A DNA stretch of 64,000 nucleotides from an uncultured Muribaculaceae bacterium (GTDB lineage: Bacteria; Bacteroidota; Bacteroidia; Bacteroidales; Muribaculaceae): assembly GCA_910578035.1 (NCBI GenBank), contig CAJTOB010000001.1:19015-83014 (forward strand), in the 5' to 3' direction. Shown piece after piece: positions 8,884 through 17,784 of this stretch. Below the pieces are notes generated by a model. The model did not search any database, was not told where the DNA came from, and was given only the letters and a program-made list of their open reading frames with translations. Numbering within the stretch: the first letter of the stretch is position 1; each line of letters opens with the position of its first letter. The position numbers and the translations under genes are program-made.

Positions 8884-11367
8884 TCAGAAATGAAAGGCGC
8901 TTTCCTCGCGCACCGCAAGCGCCACCTCGTCTTTCGGCAGCTCCTCGAACGACTCCAGCAGCGAATCAAGCATCATATCGCTCGTCCATGGAGTCCGGCC
9001 CACATACAGCCGCTCCTTGGCCCTCGAGAAAGCTACATATAGAAGCCGGGCGTAATCTTTGGCTGTGCCGGGCCGCGACCTTGCGTCAAGCACTATCACA
9101 TTATCCATTTCAAGCCCCTTGGCCTTGTGCACAGTCATCACCGACAGACGTTCCGACACAATTCCGTTAGCCAGAAGGTCCGATTCGTTGAAAGCCGTAA
9201 GGTCGCAAAGATGTGCATCGGCCTGTGCCTTGAGATTCGGTTCGGTCTCCTTGTCTGTCACAATGCTTTCTATCATTTCAAGAAAATACCCCCAGTAGCG
9301 TATCGGCCCGATATAACCGCGGTTGCTAAAGTAATTTCTGGCCTCCTGCAGCGCCTCTGTAAGCGACCCCGAATCCTCCTCCATCATACTCCTTGCCGAG
9401 CTGTACAGTGGCTCGTAAGCGGCTTTGAAACGCATTGCCGCTTTCCTCACATTGCCGTTGTTTCTGATTTTCGCATGACGCCCGGTCTTAGACCGTGCCA
9501 TCGGCTCAAGTGCGTTCATAAGTTCGGCTGTGGCCGCAACATCATCAAGCGCGTTGTGGCTGTTCACTCCATCGAGCTTCAGCACCGTTATAAGATTTGC
9601 CAGTTTGTGCGACCGCAGAGTCGGCAGAAGTAATTGCGACAACAGCAACGTATCTACGGACCGCTCCTCGTCGCAAAGCACCGGCGGAACGGCAATATCG
9701 CATCGTATCGCATAGTTATGACGAAGAATCGCGCGGTCAAAGGCAAGATTATGCCCCGCAATCACGCTGTCATCGCCTAAAAAGTCGGCAAAACGGGCAA
9801 AAGCCTCCTCGGGCTCCAGCAAATCAGCTTCCGCATAGGCTTCACGCATCGGATTATCCGTGCCGTCCGATAAAAAACGTGGGATAGACTTCTCGGTGCG
9901 TATAAATACGCAGAATCTGCCGCCCTCAGTCTCGCGACCACCCTGCAGTTTTATGGCGGCAATCTGTATCACATCGTCGTGCCATACATCAAGCCCCGTC
10001 GTCTCAGTATCTACAACCACTATCGGCCTTTCATCATCGCTCATGATGTCGCAGAAGCGCTCTATGGCCGTAGGCCGGTCCAGCCACAGCAGTTCATCGC
10101 CCGACATGGCACCGTCGCGAAGCAGATTCATAAGCTGCCGCGAGCCGCTGAGTGTGCGCACGGCCCGTGTCTGATACAGCAACCGTGCCCATTCCTGATG
10201 CCGTGTAGGCCGCTGCACTACCGCCAGATGCGCCCAAATGGTCTTGAATGCCGCCTGATGGAACATATCAGGCCGCGACACATGGAAAAACTCCAGCCCG
10301 TGGTCGGCCAGAATGTCGGCCATTTCCTGAGCCTGGCGGTTCGTGTGCACCAGTATGGCTGTGTTCTGGGTCGGATTCTCCTTCAGAAGTCTCCGGGCCT
10401 GTGCCGCCGCCATGAGCAGCAGAGTGCCCGCATCGCCTGTCCAGGTCAGAAGCGGGTGTGGCGTTTTTCCCTCCGCTACAGCCTCAGGAAGATACCTCGC
10501 GTCTATGCCGAGGTATTTTACGGCAATACGGTTACAAAGATTCACAAGATAATCCGGCGAACGGTAATTACGCTGCAGGCGCAGCACATTCGGCCCGCAT
10601 TGTCTCTTCACCTCGTCGAGCGCACGTCCGCCGGCCCCGAGAAAACCGAATATCGCCTGTTGCTCGTCGCCGAGATAGAGAGCCGTCCGCCGTCGTTCGC
10701 ACACACCGTCGATTATTGCAAGCTGAAGAGGCGTCATATCCTGAACCTCGTCTATCTGCACCCATGTATATCCCCTCATGGCATATCGGTCGGCGTTTCC
10801 GTCCAGTAGAGCAGTAAAAGTCATGCGCAGAATATCGTCGTAGTCTACGAGCCTGTTCAACTCCTTGAACCGATTGTAAGCCTCTATCCGTTCATAGTCC
10901 TCCTCCGTGGGGTAGCTCTGCGGACGCCTTACAACTCTGTCAGGGTGGTCGTGTTCAAGCTGATATGCATAAGCGGCTTTGTCGAGGAAATCCTTTATGC
11001 CCCTTGAATCCGTAATGCCGTGGACCGAACCGAGATATTCGGCCACATCTTCCTCATCGATAACAGATGTATCCGGGCTTACAAGCCGGTTCGCATGCAG
11101 GAACCGGAAGCAGAAACTATGGATATTGCCGATGAAAAGCCCCCTCGGGGCAGCCCCGACGTATTCGTGTACGCGCCGGGCCATTTCGCGGGCAGCCCGG
11201 TTGGTGAAAGTCAGGCAAAGCATTTTGTCGAAATCCACCCCACGCACCGTGTTGGCATGAAAAACACGCCGGGCAAGGATGTGGGTTTTTCCGCATCCCG
11301 GCCCGGCGAGTAAAAGTGCCTGGCAGTCGTAAAGTTCTACAGCCTTACGCTGGTGTCTGTCTATCAT
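8884..11367 (-). CDS. UvrD/Rep-type helicase with inserted DnaQ-like 3'-5' exonuclease domain
   Basis: This 827-residue protein combines a superfamily 1 helicase with a DEDD exonuclease. Helicase motifs in order: Walker A AGPGCGKT (21-28), Walker B IDEVQD (205-210), QRNYRS motif IV (about 265-270), motif V VMTVHKAKGLE (743-753) and motif VI YVAFSRAKERLYV (777-789). Between motifs IV and V, at about 448-620, lies a complete DnaQ/RNase T-type domain: DTETTG (453-458), HNLAFD (539-544) and HNALDD (604-609), which supply Exo I-III. The two activities would suit unwinding coupled to 3'-end trimming in repair; this is inferred. The start overlaps the SGNH stop by 4 bases (ATGA), so it is translated with the peptidoglycan operon. 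No partner nuclease gene is adjacent. Confidence 0.9.
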   Translation of the reverse strand: MIDRHQRKAVELYDCQALLLAGPGCGKTHILARRVFHANTVRGVDFDKMLCLTFTNRAAREMARRVHEYVGAAPRGLFIGNIHSFCFRFLHANRLVSPDTSVIDEEDVAEYLGSVHGITDSRGIKDFLDKAAYAYQLEHDHPDRVVRRPQSYPTEEDYERIEAYNRFKELNRLVDYDDILRMTFTALLDGNADRYAMRGYTWVQIDEVQDMTPLQLAIIDGVCERRRTALYLGDEQQAIFGFLGAGGRALDEVKRQCGPNVLRLQRNYRSPDYLVNLCNRIAVKYLGIDARYLPEAVAEGKTPHPLLTWTGDAGTLLLMAAAQARRLLKENPTQNTAILVHTNRQAQEMADILADHGLEFFHVSRPDMFHQAAFKTIWAHLAVVQRPTRHQEWARLLYQTRAVRTLSGSRQLMNLLRDGAMSGDELLWLDRPTAIERFCDIMSDDERPIVVVDTETTGLDVWHDDVIQIAAIKLQGGRETEGGRFCVFIRTEKSIPRFLSDGTDNPMREAYAEADLLEPEEAFARFADFLGDDSVIAGHNLAFDRAILRHNYAIRCDIAVPPVLCDEERSVDTLLLSQLLLPTLRSHKLANLITVLKLDGVNSHNALDDVAATAELMNALEPMARSKTGRHAKIRNNGNVRKAAMRFKAAYEPLYSSARSMMEEDSGSLTEALQEARNYFSNRGYIGPIRYWGYFLEMIESIVTDKETEPNLKAQADAHLCDLTAFNESDLLANGIVSERLSVMTVHKAKGLEMDNVIVLDARSRPGTAKDYARLLYVAFSRAKERLYVGRTPWTSDMMLDSLLESFEELPKDEVALAVREESAFHF

Positions 11368-12035
11368 TCGGTTGCATAGGGCTTGATGATGGAGCCCCAG
11401 ATGCGGTATCCTTCAGGTTTGAGGTGAAGGCCGTCAGTCGTAAGCTCACTCCGCAGATTCCCGTCTGCGTCAGTGAAAAGTGGATATAGATTTATCCACG
11501 TCACATCGAGAGCCGGAGCCTCTGCCGCCAGTATGGCATTGATTTCGCGCACCACGGGTTCCTTGTCCTTGATGCGGCTGTATCGGCCGAATGAATTGTT
11601 GATAGGCAGAAGCGACTGCAGATATACTTTCGTATCAGGACTTTCGGCATGTATCCGCTTCACAACGTCTATTATCGACATCGCCACAGAATCGGCCGGT
11701 ATGGCATGGCTCACATCGTTCACACCGCAAAGCAGGAAAATCTTCGACGGCTTGCCGTCTGTCACATCGCTAAGACGTTCGGCAATACCCTCCGACGTGT
11801 CGCCAATTATACCGCGGTTCACAACATCGGGCAGCCCTGTAAGCTCGGCCCAGTCGCCTCCCTCGGTCTGGCTGTCGCCCAGAAAAACGACCGCACCGGC
11901 CTTCACGCCCTCTTTCTTGAACATTGCAGCCCGTTCGAGATAGTGGGGTGTCGGCTCTTCTTTCGGCAGACGTGCGTCAGCCGAAACAAGGCCGGCGGCA
12001 ATAAGAGCGCCGGCTATGACAATACGTTTCATCAT
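11364..12035 (-). CDS. Secreted SGNH/GDSL-family hydrolase (esterase)
   Basis: This 223-residue protein has an N-terminal signal peptide (about residues 1-21, ending near SADA) followed by a complete SGNH hydrolase fold. Block I is FLGDSQTEGG with nucleophile S55; block II is the Gly of NRGIIGD; block III is GVND (N106); block V has D201 and H204 in TDGLHLKPEG. It is expected to remove acyl groups, such as acetate, from sugars in the periplasm. Its position just after murQ suggests an O-acetylated peptidoglycan or MurNAc substrate, but that is inference. It overlaps murQ by 4 bases upstream and the helicase by 4 bases downstream. Confidence 0.88.
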   Translation of the reverse strand: MMKRIVIAGALIAAGLVSADARLPKEEPTPHYLERAAMFKKEGVKAGAVVFLGDSQTEGGDWAELTGLPDVVNRGIIGDTSEGIAERLSDVTDGKPSKIFLLCGVNDVSHAIPADSVAMSIIDVVKRIHAESPDTKVYLQSLLPINNSFGRYSRIKDKEPVVREINAILAAEAPALDVTWINLYPLFTDADGNLRSELTTDGLHLKPEGYRIWGSIIKPYATE

Positions 12036-12859
12036 TCCGCAGTTTCTTGTTCGCGGTATGCGTCCACAGCCTTCTTCACAGAACCGTGCATCAGCAGCAG
12101 ACGCTTGGCCTCATCGTAGGGCAGAGCGAGTTCTTCAACAATCATGCGTGTGCCGCGGTCAACAAGCTTCGCGTTCGACAACTGCATGTTTACCATCTTG
12201 TTGCCCTTCACGCGGCCCATCTTTATCATCACCGACGTTGTAATCATGTTGCAGATCATCTTCTGCCCCGTGCCGCTCTTCATGCGCGAGCTACCGGTCA
12301 CATACTCCGGTCCTACAATCATTTCTATCGCTATATCGGCGGCCTCGCTCACGGGAGCGTCCGGATTAGAGGTGATGGCGGCGGTCAGTATTCCGTGGCG
12401 GCGGCACTCCTCGAGCGCGCCGATTACATATGGCGTAGTGCCTGAAGCCGCGATTCCTATTACAGTATCCTTGTCGTTGATGCCGAATGCCTCGAGGTCT
12501 TTCCAGCCCTGAGCCGTGTTGTCCTCCGCGTTTTCAACAGGATTGCGCAGAGCAGTGTCGCCGCCGGCGATAAGACCGATGACCCACGACGGGTCCATGC
12601 CGAATGTCGGAGGAATTTCCGAAGCGTCCAGAACGCCCAGACGGCCCGATGTGCCCGCGCCGATATAGAAAATGCGGCCGCCGCGCTTCATGCGGGGCAC
12701 AATTTCGCTCACTAATTTCTCGATGGCCGGCAGAGCCTTTTCCACTGCCAGTGCCACCTTCTTGTCCTCATTGTTGATGTCGTGCAGTATTTCTCCTACA
12801 GATTTCTTCTCAAGGTCGTTGTAAAGCGAAGACTGTTCGCTGATTTTGACAAAAGCCAT
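12032..12859 (-). CDS. murQ: N-acetylmuramic acid 6-phosphate etherase MurQ
   Basis: MurQ cleaves the lactyl ether of MurNAc-6-phosphate in the cytoplasm, giving GlcNAc-6-phosphate and D-lactate. At 275 residues it is slightly shorter than the ~300 of E. coli. It has the sugar-isomerase (SIS) fold, with IFYIGAGTSGRLGVLDASEI around residues 63-82 and the family segment GPEYVTGSSRMKSGTGQK around 182-199. The context agrees: a muramidase, an importer and a sugar kinase lie upstream on the same strand. The 65-base gap to the kinase is the widest gap in the operon; it shows no clear promoter or terminator. Confidence 0.95.
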   Translation of the reverse strand: MAFVKISEQSSLYNDLEKKSVGEILHDINNEDKKVALAVEKALPAIEKLVSEIVPRMKRGGRIFYIGAGTSGRLGVLDASEIPPTFGMDPSWVIGLIAGGDTALRNPVENAEDNTAQGWKDLEAFGINDKDTVIGIAASGTTPYVIGALEECRRHGILTAAITSNPDAPVSEAADIAIEMIVGPEYVTGSSRMKSGTGQKMICNMITTSVMIKMGRVKGNKMVNMQLSNAKLVDRGTRMIVEELALPYDEAKRLLLMHGSVKKAVDAYREQETAE

Positions 12860-12924
12860 TGTTATATGATGAATTTATATTGTCTGAATTAGTCCATATC
12901 CCCTTCTTGGGGCAATCTTTTCCC

Positions 12925-13776
12925 TCAGGCCTCAGCGTGATAGCTCAGCAGACCCTCCATAGGGCTCTTGATAACTTTTCCGATGGTGCAGCCGGTGTTG
13001 CGGGCAGCCTCTTCCAGCACTGGCTTGAAGTAGTATGCTATCGAGCCTACGAAGTTCACTTTATGGGCCTCGTAGCCGGTATATTGCATTACATTGCGCT
13101 TGAAGAATGCCGTGAAAGTGCTCAGCACCATATCATGGATTTCCTTCACATCGATATGCTTCGAAATGAACGGTGTCACAGACGCCAGAAAACGGTTCGG
13201 CTGAGGCTCGCGATACACTCGGCGGATAATTGTCAGAAGGTCGAGCGAATACTCTTCGAGGAATTCGGCTCTCACCGTTGCCGGAAGCTGATTCTTGAGC
13301 ACATCGCCCAGGAAAAGCTTGCCAAGCACGGCACCGCTGCCTTCATCGCCCAGTATGAATCCCAGGGGCGACACATTGGCCGCTATGCCGGTGCCGTCGT
13401 AGAGACACGAATTCGACCCCGTGCCCATGATGCACGCTATGCCGGGCTCATGGCCGCACAAAGCGCGTGCTGCCGCCAGAAGGTCGGTATAGACCTCTAC
13501 CTTGTCTGCACCGGGCAGATTAGCCTTGATGGCACATGCTACATTGGAGCATACTTCTGTCGAAATGCAGCCCGCTCCATAGAAATATACCTCTTTTATA
13601 TCGGCGGCATAGTCGGAAAGTTCAGGCATCAGTTCTGCGCCGATTCGGCCGCGCATTTCTTCTTCAGTGAGCATTACGGCATTCATGCCCATGGTGAAAA
13701 CTTGCTTTTCCACCTTTTTGCCGTTGAGAAGACACCAGTCGATTTTGGTGCTTCCGCAGTCTGCGATAAGTATCAT
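12925..13776 (-). CDS. BadF/BadG-type amino-sugar kinase (MurK/NagK-like)
   Basis: This is an ASKHA-fold kinase of 283 residues. The phosphate-1 motif is at the N-terminus (MILIADCGSTKIDWCLL), the phosphate-2/hinge region is GIACIMGTGSNSCLY near residue 110, and the GFILGDEGSGAVLGK segment near residue 136 is characteristic of the BadF/BadG/BcrA/BcrD sugar-kinase group. Clostridial MurK, which phosphorylates MurNAc and GlcNAc, belongs to this group. Because murQ follows, I infer phosphorylation of imported MurNAc and/or GlcNAc at C6. The start overlaps the stop of the upstream acyltransferase by 4 bases. A plain GlcNAc kinase is the alternative. Confidence 0.85.
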   Translation of the reverse strand: MILIADCGSTKIDWCLLNGKKVEKQVFTMGMNAVMLTEEEMRGRIGAELMPELSDYAADIKEVYFYGAGCISTEVCSNVACAIKANLPGADKVEVYTDLLAAARALCGHEPGIACIMGTGSNSCLYDGTGIAANVSPLGFILGDEGSGAVLGKLFLGDVLKNQLPATVRAEFLEEYSLDLLTIIRRVYREPQPNRFLASVTPFISKHIDVKEIHDMVLSTFTAFFKRNVMQYTGYEAHKVNFVGSIAYYFKPVLEEAARNTGCTIGKVIKSPMEGLLSYHAEA

Positions 13777-14957
13777 ATCTTTATATATATTTTCTTTTTA
13801 TAGAGAATGTATCCTATGCACCAGTTGAACAGCACAAACAGGATAGCGAATATAAGTGATGCGAGAGTGGCGTTAGTGCCGCATAATGGCAGCAGGAAAC
13901 CCTCGTAAATCAAGCCTTTGATGCTTATGAGGCCCGAGTCGTTGCCCGAATAAGGCACTTTCACCGTGCCGATGACAATGCTCAGAACCGCACCGAGACA
14001 GTACATGAACAGCGGATTTATTCCGAAAGCCTCGAAGAACCGGCACCATTTCCGTTTGCCCTTGATGTCGATAATCCATATCAGCAGACCAAGGAACAAG
14101 GACGCCAGACCGCACGTTGTCAGCACAAAAGTGGGCGACCATACCTTCTTGTTTATCGGCAGGCCGTATGAAAGCAGAAATCCCGCAAAAGTCAGTATCG
14201 TGCCTACGATAAAGAGACTGTTGATACGCTTTTCATTGTCTTTGGTCTTCATTATAAGGCCGCCGCAGATAAAGCCGATAAGCATGTGGGCGATCGACGG
14301 CAGTGTGCTCAGCAGGCCTTCCGGGTCAAATTTAAGTCGCACACCGTCCATGCTCGAAGTGTACATATGGTCGGGCCCGAGCACTTTGCGGTCTATTATA
14401 GAAATGATGTTGGTGTCGGCAAAATTATAGCCTTCGCCGAAGATAAGCAATAGAGAGTAGACCGCAAGCATTCCGCCGACAGCCCAGGGCAAGGCCTTCG
14501 GACGCACCGTGAGCGCTATCACCGACCCTATGCCATAGCATAGCGCCAGGCGAGGCATCACTCCGAGTATGCGGATACGGTCAAAGCAGAACACCGCCTC
14601 AGTGAAAGTCTTCGTGCCCAGGACACCCCGCAGGAAAAGCCCCAGCCAGGCAATGAACATGCCTATAAGGAAAATCACCACCGTCCGTCGCACAATCTTC
14701 CACAGACAGCTGCCCGTCAGAGTGAAATCGTACTTCCTAAGCGAAAAATACGTGGAAATACCCATGATAAACATGAAAAACGGAAACACAAGGTCTGTCG
14801 GTGTCAGTCCGTTCCATTCTGCATGGGCGAGAGGAGCATAGATATGCCCCCACGAACCGGGATTGTTTACCAGAATCATTCCCGCGATAGTGATACCGCG
14901 AAGAATATCGAGGGCAAGAAGTCTCCCGTTGTTGTTTTTAGATAATGATTGGCTCAT
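13773..14957 (-). CDS. NagX/HGSNAT-like membrane protein (DUF5009)
   Basis: This polytopic membrane protein has 394 residues and about 10 transmembrane segments. It matches the family related to heparan-alpha-glucosaminide N-acetyltransferase and bacterial NagX. Visible hallmarks are RLLALDILRGITIAGMILVN at residues 12-31, then NGLTPTDLVFPFFMFIMG, which contains the conserved Asp and the motif after the first loop. Family members commonly sit in amino-sugar utilisation loci. The biochemical role in bacteria is poorly defined; transmembrane acetylation or transport of amino sugars is plausible. It starts 7 bases after the flavoprotein and overlaps the kinase by 4 bases. Confidence 0.8.
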   Translation of the reverse strand: MSQSLSKNNNGRLLALDILRGITIAGMILVNNPGSWGHIYAPLAHAEWNGLTPTDLVFPFFMFIMGISTYFSLRKYDFTLTGSCLWKIVRRTVVIFLIGMFIAWLGLFLRGVLGTKTFTEAVFCFDRIRILGVMPRLALCYGIGSVIALTVRPKALPWAVGGMLAVYSLLLIFGEGYNFADTNIISIIDRKVLGPDHMYTSSMDGVRLKFDPEGLLSTLPSIAHMLIGFICGGLIMKTKDNEKRINSLFIVGTILTFAGFLLSYGLPINKKVWSPTFVLTTCGLASLFLGLLIWIIDIKGKRKWCRFFEAFGINPLFMYCLGAVLSIVIGTVKVPYSGNDSGLISIKGLIYEGFLLPLCGTNATLASLIFAILFVLFNWCIGYILYKKKIYIKI

Positions 14958-14964
14958 GGTTCGT

Positions 14965-17757
14965 TTATTTGGTTGGTTCAGTGCATTCGTCTACAAGATA
15001 CACTATCGATTTGTATGATATTCCGCTATGGGTCGTAAGACCGATTTCGCACGTGCGCGAGTTCGAATATCCTTCCTTCGCTCCGGACGCTTCTATTGCC
15101 GGTCTGAGCTTGCGCAGCCCCCATTTGTTCAATTCCGGGAACGTGAAGCCCTTGTCGCCTGCGAAGCCGCAGCACCCGATTTCTGTCGGCACTGTCACGT
15201 GGCGCGAACACATCGAAGCCAGTGTCACCATTTTGCCGGCTATTCCCATGCGACGTGTCGAGCAAGTTATATGCACGGCTATCGGAGTATCTGTCGGAGT
15301 GAATTTTAGGTGAGGAGCAAGATGGTCCAGTATAAATTCGGCCGGTTCGAAAAGAGGCATGCTCTTTATATGTTCGCGCATGCGGTGCAGACACGGGCTC
15401 TGGTCGCATACCACAGGAATCTTCCCGCCTTCCGACGCGATTGCAAGCGCGGCCTCCAGTTCGGCCGTCTTTTGGTCGGCGATATCAGGCATACCCTTGC
15501 TTTCCCATATCATTCCGCAGCATAAACCGTCCATATTCTTCGGGAAAATCACCTGATAACCTGCTTTTTTGCATAGTCGCACAAATACGTCGGCCAGTGC
15601 CTCGGGGCGCCCTTTCTCTTCTTCGCCCGGGCCCATCACACGGTTGATGCACGAAGGGAAATAGACAACTTTACGCTCTTCAGGAGCGGTGGTCGCCAGA
15701 TGGCCCGGGTTGAAAGGCGAGGGTAGGGCAGGTGTCCATAGCGGAAGCCCCGCTTTATGAAGCACTCGGCCGACACGCTCAACGCCCTTGTCGCCTATGA
15801 TGCTGTGAGCAACAGAGGCTGCTCCGAGAGCAAGGCGCAGGCCGTCGCTCACACCGCCGAGGTGCTCGGCTGCCCATTTGCCCGCTTTTCTGCCATTGGC
15901 CGATAGGTCGTTCTGCCTTATGTCGTGTATGAGATCGGCCGTATTGATACCCATCGGGCACGATGTGCTGCAAAGGCCGTCGCCGGCGCAGGTCTCGCGG
16001 CCATAGTACACAAATCCTTTTTCAAGCGCCTTCAGACGCTCAGGGTCGGAGTCGTCGCGGCGCAGACGCGATATCTCGCGCTGAGTCACGATTCGCTGGC
16101 GTGCCGACAGAGTAAGCCCGCAGCTCACACAGTTGACTTCGCAGAAGCCGCACTCTATACATCTGTCTACATTGGCATTGCACAGGGGCAGCGGCTTCAT
16201 GGACCGCACATAGCAGTCCGGGTCATCGTTAAAAATTACACCTGGATTAAGAATGCCCTGCGGGTCGAACGCTGACTTCACCCGCTTCATGAGCGCCCAG
16301 GCTTTCGAGCCCCATTCCGCTTCAACAAAAGGAGCCATATTGCGTCCGGTGCCATGCTCGGCTTTAAGCGAACCGTTGAAACGGCCTACGACCAGCGCCT
16401 CTATCTCTTTCATCAGGTGCTTGTACTTGTCTACATCGGCCTGCGTCTCAAAGCTCTGAGCAAGTATGAAGTGGAAGTTACCCGCCAGAGCGTGGCCGTA
16501 GATACAGGCCTCGTCGTAGCCGCAGTCTTCGAGCATCTGGGCCAGGGCTACTATACCCTCGGCCAAATCATCGATATGGAAAGCCACATCCTCTATAAGC
16601 GCGGTAGTGCCTGCCGGGCGAGTGCCGCCTACGGCCGGAAATACGCCTGAGCGCATCTGCCACCACGCCGCAACCTCCGTCGGATCGGTCGAGAAGTGTG
16701 CCGGAAAAGCCAGCTTGAAAGGTTCGATGACCTTCATTGTGGCGTCAATCTGGCTCTGAAGGTCTTCTTGGGTGTCCGCTTCGGTTGAAAGTAGCAGGGC
16801 GGTCAGGCCTTCTCCGTGCGGGTCATGCACAGAAGCAAGCGATTTCTTGTCGAGAAGCTCGCAGCTTTGCACCGTGCCGGCCTTATGCAGGGCCACCACT
16901 GCGCGGGCTGCCTCTGCCATATCGTCGAAATAAAGCATTGCGGAGGCCGAAAATTCAATCTCGGGCGCAGTGTTGATGCTCACCTCGCTGATGAAAGCAA
17001 GAGTGCCCTCGCTGCCCACCATGCAGTGGGCAAGAATGTCGAACGGGTCTTCAAAAACGATGAAAGGAAGCAGATTAAGCCCCGTCACATTCTTTATCGA
17101 ATATTTGTGCCGTATATGCTCGTAGAGTTCCTTGTCGGCCGCTATGGCGCGGCGTATTTGCTCCAGCTCGTCTAAAAGCGCGCCGTGGGTCTGCCTGAAC
17201 GATTCTCGCGATTTCTCGTCGGAAGTGTCGAGTACTGTTCCGTCGGCCAGTACAATGCGTATCGAACGCAGCATACGGTCGCTGTTGGCATGCGTGCCGC
17301 ACTTCATGCCCGAGGCATTGTTGGCTACGATACCGCCGACCATCGCCGATTTTGTCGACGCCGGGTCGGGCGTGAACACTCGCTTATAAGGTTTCAGAAT
17401 CTCTCCCACGCGAGCCCCCACAATACCGGGCTGAAGGGCTATCGAATGCGCCTCAGGGTCGAGAATACGATAGTTCTCCCACGACTTGCCTGCAACCAGA
17501 AGCACTGAGTCTGATATGGCCTGCCCCGAAAGGCTCGTGCCTGCCGCACGGAATGTCACAGGCACCTCCAGTGCCGACGCTGCCTTCAGAGCCAGCGATG
17601 CTTCTTCTTCATTTTCAAGACGCACCACAACCTTGGGTATCAGACGGTAGAAACCGGCATCGGTGCCCCAGGCAAGTGTCCTGAGTGGGTCGGTGTAGAT
17701 GCGCTTGCGGTCTATAAGACGCGATATCTCATTTATATAGCTGGCGTATTTGTCCAT
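14965..17757 (-). CDS. FAD-linked oxidase / Fe-S protein, D-lactate dehydrogenase-like
   Basis: This is a 930-residue fusion of a GlcD-type FAD oxidase and a GlcF-type iron-sulfur module. The FAD_binding_4 part includes VTFRAAGTSLSGQAISDSVL (about 67-86) and VGGIVANNASGMKCGTHAN (about 140). The FAD-linked C-terminal part follows to about residue 510. Two 4Fe-4S motifs come next, CIECGFCEVNC (about 531-541) and CAGDGLCSTSC (about 590-600). Two cysteine-rich CCG modules end the protein (DGLCCG near 742 and GCCGFAGDKG near 863). Known proteins of this layout oxidise D-lactate or other D-2-hydroxyacids. Because MurQ in the same operon releases D-lactate, I infer a D-lactate dehydrogenase feeding the quinone pool. 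D-2-hydroxyglutarate dehydrogenase is the alternative. Confidence 0.85.
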   Translation of the reverse strand: MDKYASYINEISRLIDRKRIYTDPLRTLAWGTDAGFYRLIPKVVVRLENEEEASLALKAASALEVPVTFRAAGTSLSGQAISDSVLLVAGKSWENYRILDPEAHSIALQPGIVGARVGEILKPYKRVFTPDPASTKSAMVGGIVANNASGMKCGTHANSDRMLRSIRIVLADGTVLDTSDEKSRESFRQTHGALLDELEQIRRAIAADKELYEHIRHKYSIKNVTGLNLLPFIVFEDPFDILAHCMVGSEGTLAFISEVSINTAPEIEFSASAMLYFDDMAEAARAVVALHKAGTVQSCELLDKKSLASVHDPHGEGLTALLLSTEADTQEDLQSQIDATMKVIEPFKLAFPAHFSTDPTEVAAWWQMRSGVFPAVGGTRPAGTTALIEDVAFHIDDLAEGIVALAQMLEDCGYDEACIYGHALAGNFHFILAQSFETQADVDKYKHLMKEIEALVVGRFNGSLKAEHGTGRNMAPFVEAEWGSKAWALMKRVKSAFDPQGILNPGVIFNDDPDCYVRSMKPLPLCNANVDRCIECGFCEVNCVSCGLTLSARQRIVTQREISRLRRDDSDPERLKALEKGFVYYGRETCAGDGLCSTSCPMGINTADLIHDIRQNDLSANGRKAGKWAAEHLGGVSDGLRLALGAASVAHSIIGDKGVERVGRVLHKAGLPLWTPALPSPFNPGHLATTAPEERKVVYFPSCINRVMGPGEEEKGRPEALADVFVRLCKKAGYQVIFPKNMDGLCCGMIWESKGMPDIADQKTAELEAALAIASEGGKIPVVCDQSPCLHRMREHIKSMPLFEPAEFILDHLAPHLKFTPTDTPIAVHITCSTRRMGIAGKMVTLASMCSRHVTVPTEIGCCGFAGDKGFTFPELNKWGLRKLRPAIEASGAKEGYSNSRTCEIGLTTHSGISYKSIVYLVDECTEPTK

Positions 17758-17784
17758 AGTCGTGGGAGAGTGGTGTTGGGGATT

